From contig FMTN01000010.1 of the NCBI GenBank assembly GCA_900100095.1, positions 1-64,000 on the forward strand: a stretch of 64,000 nt of DNA, given 5' to 3'. Below, in pieces: positions 58,792-64,000 of the stretch. Numbering within the stretch: the stretch's first letter is position 1; every line of letters begins with the position of its first letter. Below the pieces are notes generated by a model. It saw only the letters and a program-made list of their open reading frames with translations, was not told the DNA's origin and did no database searches. Both the position numbers and the translations under genes were made by a program. The stretch is from Lachnospiraceae bacterium C10. Lineage in GTDB: Bacteria; Bacillota; Clostridia; Lachnospirales; Lachnospiraceae.

Positions 58792-60189
58792 TTAGAATGT
58801 AAACTTCTCTGCAAAATATGCATCTAAATCTGCGATTGCCACACGCTCCTGCTCCATGGTATCACGGTCACGAACGGTAACTGCCTGATCTTCCTCTGAC
58901 TCAAAGTCATAGGTTACGCAGAATGGTGTTCCAATCTCATCCTGACGGCGGTAACGCTTACCGATATTACCTCTGTCATCGAACTCACAATTGTACTTCT
59001 TGGAAAGCTGTGCAAATACAGCCTCTGCACCCTCATTCAGCTTCTTGGAAAGTGGAAGCACACCGATCTTAACCGGTGCCAGTGCCGGATGGAAATGAAG
59101 TACGGTTCTCATATCCGGCTTCTCCTCTGTTCCGATATTTTCCTCATCATAAGCCTCGCAAAGGAATGCAAGTACCACACGGTCTGCTCCAAGAGATGGC
59201 TCGATAACGTATGGAAGATACTTCTCTCCCTTTGCATCATCGAAGTAGGTCAGATCCTGACCGGATACTTCCTGATGACGTCCTAAGTCGTAATCGGTAC
59301 GGTCAGCAATACCCCAAAGCTCACCCCATCCAAACGGGAAGGTATACTCGATATCGGTTGTTCCCTTGGAGTAGAATGCAAGCTCCTCCGGATCATGGTC
59401 ACGAAGACGCATATGCTCTTCCTTGATTCCGAGAGATAAGAGCCAGTCACGGCAGAAACCTCTCCAGTACTTAAACCACTCTAAATCTGTTCCCGGCTCA
59501 CAGAAGAATTCCAGCTCCATCTGCTCAAACTCACGGGTACGGAAAGTAAAGTTACCCGGTGTAATCTCGTTACGGAAAGACTTACCAATCTGTCCGATAC
59601 CGAATGGAAGCTTCTTACGGGAAGTACGCTGTACGTTCTTGAAATTAACGAAAATACCCTGCGCTGTCTCCGGACGAAGGTAAACGGTATTGGAGCTGTC
59701 CTCTGTCACACCCTGGAATGTCTTAAACATCAGGTTAAATTCACGGATCTCTGTGAAGTTGTGCTTACCGCAGGAAGGACAAACAACATTGTTCTCCTCG
59801 ATCCAGTTCTCCATCTCTTCCTTGGTCCATCCATCCACGGAGGACTTCAACTCAATTCCTTTCTCCTGCGCATGATCCTCAATGATCTTATCTGCACGGA
59901 ATCTCTCGTGACACTCCTTACAATCCATAAGAGGATCTGAGAATCCACCGATATGACCGGATGCAACCCATGTCTGCGGGTTCATAAGGATCGCACAATC
60001 AACACCAACGTTGTATGGACTCTCCTGAATGAACTTCTGCCACCATGCACGCTTTACGTTGTTTTTCAATTCAACACCCAGGTTACCGTAATCCCAGGTA
60101 TTGGCAAGGCCACCATAAATCTCAGAACCCGGGTATACAAAACCTCTTGCTTTTGCCAGGGCTACAATCTTGTCCATTGTCTTTTCCAT
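58792..60189 (-). CDS. glyQS: Glycyl-tRNA synthetase, single-chain type
   Basis: 465 residues; attaches glycine to tRNA-Gly. Class II synthetase: motif 2 region [22 protein letters not shown] (cited by its ends, about 205-226), [17 protein letters not shown], and motif 3 [17 protein letters not shown]. Start [17 protein letters not shown] is typical. C-terminal anticodon-binding domain ([11 protein letters not shown] to end). The 60.2 kb side has no T-box in the 15-base gap, so it is probably co-transcribed with the gene upstream. Confidence 0.96.
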   Translation of the reverse strand: MEKTMDKIVALAKARGFVYPGSEIYGGLANTWDYGNLGVELKNNVKRAWWQKFIQESPYNVGVDCAILMNPQTWVASGHIGGFSDPLMDCKECHERFRADKIIEDHAQEKGIELKSSVDGWTKEEMENWIEENNVVCPSCGKHNFTEIREFNLMFKTFQGVTEDSSNTVYLRPETAQGIFVNFKNVQRTSRKKLPFGIGQIGKSFRNEITPGNFTFRTREFEQMELEFFCEPGTDLEWFKYWRGFCRDWLLSLGIKEEHMRLRDHDPEELAFYSKGTTDIEYTFPFGWGELWGIADRTDYDLGRHQEVSGQDLTYFDDAKGEKYLPYVIEPSLGADRVVLAFLCEAYDEENIGTEEKPDMRTVLHFHPALAPVKIGVLPLSKKLNEGAEAVFAQLSKKYNCEFDDRGNIGKRYRRQDEIGTPFCVTYDFESEEDQAVTVRDRDTMEQERVAIADLDAYFAEKFTF

Positions 60190-60204
60190 AATCCTCTTCC
60201 TCTC

Positions 60205-60942
60205 TTAGTTATAAAAAATATAGGTAAGGAGTGTATCGTCCTCATCCCCTGAGGCGATCTCCACCGTTTCTTCGTCTTTTAACTTCGTACCTGTGGATGA
60301 GACTGCATAAATCTCTCCATCCACCTTAACCGCTGTATTCTCTTTGATAATCAGTACTCTCATGCCTGCTGCCGGCTTCTTGTCTCCACCGAACATCTTG
60401 GCATCGGCTGATACAACGCTGTCTTTGGTAAGCTTAAGCTTCCTGCTCTTCAGCTTAAAAGTATCACTGAAGTCATAGCCTGCTTTCTTCGCCTGCGCCA
60501 CGGTCCCGTCAAAAATTTCATAGCCGGTAAAATCCCGGTAGGTTGCAATATCCTTATATGTTGTACGGACATACACCTGATCCTTTTTCACAGAATACCG
60601 GTTCAGCTTCACATCACCATCACTGTGACTGTTGTTATAGACATCGATCTGATCGGTGACATATTCCTTCAGTTCTTTCGCGTCGTATTTCCCATCCTTT
60701 AAGGATGCAACTTCTTCATATACAACAGTCCCATCCGACTTCAGAGACAAAAGATTCTCATCGCTTCTCTTCTCAAATACACCCAGAAAAGCTGCTATTC
60801 CAAATCCCACCGCCACAGCAAGAAGCAGCAAAAACAGAGCGAGTGCTCTTCTTCTCCTGCGAATAATCTGCCTTCTGCGTTTCTCTCTTAAAAGTCGCAG
60901 TTCCTCTTGAGAACGCTTTCTTCGCTTCGGTTGTTCCCTCAT
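60205..60942 (-). CDS. Membrane-anchored protein of unknown function
   Basis: 245 residues from ATG 60942 (AAGGAG upstream). Very basic N-terminus (residues 1-38, RRKRSQEE, REKRRRQIIRRRRR), one transmembrane helix (LALFLLLLAVAVGFGIAAFLGV), then an extracellular beta-rich domain (YVRTTYKDIATYRDFTGYEIF; AGMRVLIIKENTAVKV). A type II bitopic protein of Lachnospiraceae; function unknown. It lies between glyQS and recO and may be in their operon. Confidence 0.75.
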   Translation of the reverse strand: MREQPKRRKRSQEELRLLREKRRRQIIRRRRRALALFLLLLAVAVGFGIAAFLGVFEKRSDENLLSLKSDGTVVYEEVASLKDGKYDAKELKEYVTDQIDVYNNSHSDGDVKLNRYSVKKDQVYVRTTYKDIATYRDFTGYEIFDGTVAQAKKAGYDFSDTFKLKSRKLKLTKDSVVSADAKMFGGDKKPAAGMRVLIIKENTAVKVDGEIYAVSSTGTKLKDEETVEIASGDEDDTLLTYIFYN

Positions 60943-61039
60943 GTCTACGTCTCCTTTGTACGTTCCTTTCAAGTCTCGCCACCTATGACGCAAGATCCGT
61001 TCTATTATACGCTTCTTTTTGTCATTTTGAAAGAAAAGT

Positions 61040-61798
61040 TTATAATCCGATAAATTCCTCAGACTTGTATTTATGTCCGCTGTACACACGGCGCCAGCTG
61101 CGGACTAGAGACGAGAGTTCCTCTAACACTTCCGGTGTCACATCGAAGGTATAGAGTTTCGGAAGCGGAGTCGATAAAATAAACTGCAGGGTGTACAAAG
61201 CCGAAACAGAAAGCGGCCGCAAATCAGCCGGGCGCCCCCCTTTCCGGTTCACACACTCCTCACAAAAGCATCCTCCCGCTTTTACAGAAAAATGCGACAG
61301 CCTTTTCGCCTGCGCTTCTCCTCCACAGGATACACAGGTGAATACATTGGGATATTCCCCGTTGACACCGAGGGTTCGAATCTCATAGATGGTACGAATC
61401 AGATCAAAACTCTGCCGCTTTTTTTCAAGTGCACGAAGCGTCAAATAGAGCAGGTTAATCCTCTCGGACTCATCCATATTCTCCCTGCCATAGTACTCCG
61501 CCACTTCCAGAAAGTAATAGCCATACCAGACACCACTCAAGTCGTTCAGCAGGGACTCAAAGCGTGCCGTCATCTTAACCGACCGAAGGTTATAGGCTGT
61601 TCTTCCCGAATGAAGGGTAAACGTTCCGAAACAAAACGGATTCCCGGCCGCAAGGAGCGGACTGTTCGGTCGTACCGCTCCTCTGGCAAAAGCAGAAATC
61701 TTCCCAAGCTCTTTTGTTAACAGCACAACGCGCTTGTCCGTCTCAGCAACCGGCATGGAAGATACCACAATACCATTGACCGTAATCTGATTATCCAT
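61040..61798 (-). CDS. recO: DNA repair protein RecO
   Basis: 252 residues. N-terminal OB fold (ITVNGIVVSSMPVAETDKRVVLLTKELGKISAFARGA, cited at residues 4-40), helical core, and CxxC..CxxC zinc site (FTCVSCGG and CFCEECV). Loads RecA onto SSB-coated DNA with RecR. Lies 5 bases downstream of era, the usual era-recO pair of Firmicutes. Confidence 0.95.
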   Translation of the reverse strand: MDNQITVNGIVVSSMPVAETDKRVVLLTKELGKISAFARGAVRPNSPLLAAGNPFCFGTFTLHSGRTAYNLRSVKMTARFESLLNDLSGVWYGYYFLEVAEYYGRENMDESERINLLYLTLRALEKKRQSFDLIRTIYEIRTLGVNGEYPNVFTCVSCGGEAQAKRLSHFSVKAGGCFCEECVNRKGGRPADLRPLSVSALYTLQFILSTPLPKLYTFDVTPEVLEELSSLVRSWRRVYSGHKYKSEEFIGL

Positions 61799-61803
61799 AG
61801 AGT

Positions 61804-62718
61804 CTACTCATCTTCTTCCTTACGATAACCATAGTTGGCAATCAGAACATCGGAATCTCTCCACCTCTCTTTGACCTTGACCCAAAGACGCAGGTTCACC
61901 TTACATCCCAGAAGTCTTTCAATTTCAAATCTTGCATTCGTTCCGATCTTCTTAAGCATACTTCCCTGTTTTCCAATGATAATTCCCTTATGGGAATCTC
62001 TCTCACAGATGATGGTCGCATCAATATCACAAAGACGCTTTCCCGGACGGTCCTTCATCTGCTCAATGGTAACAGCGATTCCATGCGGCACCTCATCACT
62101 TAAAGCATGAAGTGCCTTCTCACGGATCATTTCAGCACAGATGGCACGCTCAGGCTGATCGGTAATGGTATCCTCATCGAAGAAGTACGGGCCTTCCGGA
62201 AGATACCGGTAAATGGTATCCAAAAGGTCCTCACAGCCCTGTCCTCGGAGGGCAGAGACCGGAACAATCTCTGCAAAGTCCATCAGATCCTTATAGGCTG
62301 CAATCGTAGTCAGAATCTGCTCATGACGAATGGTATCAATCTTATTGATTACAAGAATCACCGGCGTACTTTGAGCTTTTAACTGCTCTGCAATGAAGCG
62401 GTCTCCGCCTCCGACGAACTCATCCGGTTCTACCAGCCAGAGGATCAGATCCACTCCCTTAAGAGCTGCTGCGGTAACCTTGGTCATGTATTCTCCGAGC
62501 TTGTTCTTTGCCTTGTGAACACCCGGTGTATCAAGAAAAACGACCTGTCCTCTCTCATCGGTATAAACCGTCTCAATTCGATTTCGTGTCGTCTGAGGCT
62601 TATTCGAAGTAATCGCAATCTTCTGACCGATCATGTGATTCATCAATGTAGACTTTCCTACATTCGGACGACCAATGATGGTTACGAATCCACTTCTTAA
62701 CATCTTGTCTGCTTCCAT
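61804..62718 (-). CDS. era: GTPase Era
   Basis: 304 residues; ribosome assembly GTPase for the 30S subunit. G1 GRPNVGKST (about 17-25), G3 DTPGVH, G4 NKID, G5 SALRG, and KH domain with IIIGKQGSMLKKIGTNAR (GxxG). AAGGAG precedes ATG 62718. Upstream of recO in the same operon. Confidence 0.97.
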   Translation of the reverse strand: MEADKMLRSGFVTIIGRPNVGKSTLMNHMIGQKIAITSNKPQTTRNRIETVYTDERGQVVFLDTPGVHKAKNKLGEYMTKVTAAALKGVDLILWLVEPDEFVGGGDRFIAEQLKAQSTPVILVINKIDTIRHEQILTTIAAYKDLMDFAEIVPVSALRGQGCEDLLDTIYRYLPEGPYFFDEDTITDQPERAICAEMIREKALHALSDEVPHGIAVTIEQMKDRPGKRLCDIDATIICERDSHKGIIIGKQGSMLKKIGTNARFEIERLLGCKVNLRLWVKVKERWRDSDVLIANYGYRKEEDE

Positions 62719-62727
62719 ATCTTCTCC

Positions 62728-64000
62728 TTATGCGTTAAGGCTTTCGATCTTATCAAAAAGATCCGCATCCTTTTCTATAGCGTCCTCATTACCGATGGCA
62801 ATGATACAGTTATCCGCAAGTGCAGCCTCAATGGCATCTGCAAGTGCACGGATATCCTCTACATCAGCATCGAGAACTTCTTCTCTTTCTTTCTGAAGCT
62901 TATCATAGGAGACACCGGTCAGGATGGAGGTGAAATCTCTCTGACCAGCAGATGCCGGTGTTAACGGTGTATCCATATTACTGATGGCTCCAATAACGTA
63001 CTTTGTCATATCTCTCTTGCTGACATTAAAGTTACGAAGATATTCCGGAATATTTTCAAACACCCGGTTGGATGCTGAAAGGTTCGGATCACGGTAGGTC
63101 GTGAAAGTGGCAATTCCGCTTCTGAGGAAATTACTTCCGCATCCGTAGGCTCCACCCTTGACACGGATATTGATCCACAGATAATCGTAACTTAAGATGA
63201 CACGCAAAATCTTCATCGCACCATTATAGGCAAAATCCTTGCTGGCAAATTCACCGACACGACCAATATAATTTACGGCGGCTGAGGTCTTGATTGCCTC
63301 ACGAAGCGGCTTCTTCGTCAGGTCAATCTGTGGAACCACTTCCTTATGATCCGGATAAAGCTTTGATAATCCCTCTGACATATAATCACGAATCAGCTGC
63401 ATGGATGCGGTCTTACCTACGGTATGAAGCACGAGGTGATTTCTCGTAAATACCTTCTGCATCATCTCCTGCATTCCCTTGCAGAATGCATCGATCTTCT
63501 CGTCAAAATGCTCTGCAAAATCCTGCAGGAAGCGATAATAATCCACACCGCCTGTGGCATCATTATAAGCCGCTGTTGCAGAAAAATGTGCCATTCCACG
63601 AACCGATGCGATGGCATTTCCACTGGACATAAAGCGCATCTCGATGGCACTCTTTTCCTCCAGAAGAACTTCACGGACACGCTTCTTATCTGAAAAATCA
63701 GATGTAAACAGCATCTCAGCCAACAGCTTCATTGCGCTGTCTGCCTCCTGATACATAAATTTGGTTCGAATATCTGCAAAGAACCGGTAATTCTTTGTCA
63801 CAGCGCCCGGAAGCGGATCCTGGTCCCCACAGTCCGTACGAATGGCGCGCACATCCGCTGCCATACTTCCTGTATGAAGGTTCACCTGTGTTGAAAAATC
63901 ACGGTAGCTGTAGCTTTTCGTATTCAAAAGTCCAAGCAGTCGCATACCAAAAGCAAAGGCAGGTGCATCCTCAAGTCCGATCTCTCCGGCATCAAACAGG
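62728..64000 (-). CDS. M16C insulinase-family peptidase, C-terminal part
   Basis: The frame is open to the right end of the window, so the N-terminal half with the HxxEH zinc site is outside. The visible 420 residues match the C-terminal half of presequence-protease-type (M16C) peptidases: RLLGLLNTKSYSYRDF, GSMAADVRAIRTD, GAYGCGSNFLRSG. About 970 residues are expected in full. Degrades peptides, probably in the cytoplasm. It ends 9 bases before era, so they are likely one operon. Confidence 0.9.
   Translation of the reverse strand, partial: LFDAGEIGLEDAPAFAFGMRLLGLLNTKSYSYRDFSTQVNLHTGSMAADVRAIRTDCGDQDPLPGAVTKNYRFFADIRTKFMYQEADSAMKLLAEMLFTSDFSDKKRVREVLLEEKSAIEMRFMSSGNAIASVRGMAHFSATAAYNDATGGVDYYRFLQDFAEHFDEKIDAFCKGMQEMMQKVFTRNHLVLHTVGKTASMQLIRDYMSEGLSKLYPDHKEVVPQIDLTKKPLREAIKTSAAVNYIGRVGEFASKDFAYNGAMKILRVILSYDYLWINIRVKGGAYGCGSNFLRSGIATFTTYRDPNLSASNRVFENIPEYLRNFNVSKRDMTKYVIGAISNMDTPLTPASAGQRDFTSILTGVSYDKLQKEREEVLDADVEDIRALADAIEAALADNCIIAIGNEDAIEKDADLFDKIESLNA

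Overview
The window looks like the chromosome of a Lachnospiraceae-type member of the Clostridia. I infer this from the housekeeping genes at the right (pyruvate phosphate dikinase, single-chain glycyl-tRNA synthetase, RecO, Era, M16C peptidase), strong AGGAGG ribosome sites, short intergenic terminators and Tn1549-type conjugation genes. No rRNA, tRNA or CRISPR array was seen. Left of 51.6 kb almost every gene is on the minus strand and almost everything is mobile DNA.

Layout. 1-1.4 kb: the 3' part of an IS30-family transposase beside a truncated CPBP membrane protease. 1.9-9.3 kb: a short mobile segment with two DUF4143 ATPases, ICE remnants, a two-gene radical SAM 'mobile pair' with a cupin gene and an Rrf2 regulator, an IS21 scar and an XRE regulator. 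9.3-51.6 kb: a roughly 42 kb integrative and conjugative element (ICE). It has a large serine recombinase at its left end, a sigma-like protein and regulators at 11-14 kb, an AT-rich defence-type island at 14-29 kb, a relaxase to VirD4 transfer module at 29.5-44.5 kb, a RepA_N-type replication gene at 45-46 kb, and a small cargo group (EamA, DUF5714, GNAT, MarR, XRE) at 47.9-51.2 kb. 51.6-64 kb: chromosomal core, with ppdK, a GH13 glycosidase, two secreted proteins, glyQS, a membrane-anchored protein, recO, era and a peptidase cut by the window end.

The segments fit together as follows. The 3' end of ppdK at 51.58 kb, the 3' end of the recombinase gene at 9.32 kb and a site at 1.93 kb share the same att-like core (CAGGCAGCTAT plus flanks). 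The simplest reading is a tandem array: the full ICE (9.32-51.58) next to a shrunken relative (1.93-9.32), both inserted in the ppdK 3' end. The small segment keeps the same order from its att site as the ICE (terminator hairpin, XRE regulator, cargo, iteron-like terminal repeat, XRE-gene end), but the whole transfer module between the last two landmarks is missing.

The best candidate for an undescribed system is the 14-29 kb island. It contains a small HTH regulator, a two-subunit adenine methyltransferase, a GIY-YIG/SF2 helicase with a degenerate methyltransferase tail, a RecD-like helicase ending in a PD-(D/E)XK-type nuclease, and a 1767-residue fusion of a GHKL (HSP90/sacsin-like) ATPase with a UPF1-like SF1 helicase. 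An SF1 helicase scar lies between its two halves. The function is inferred from domains only.
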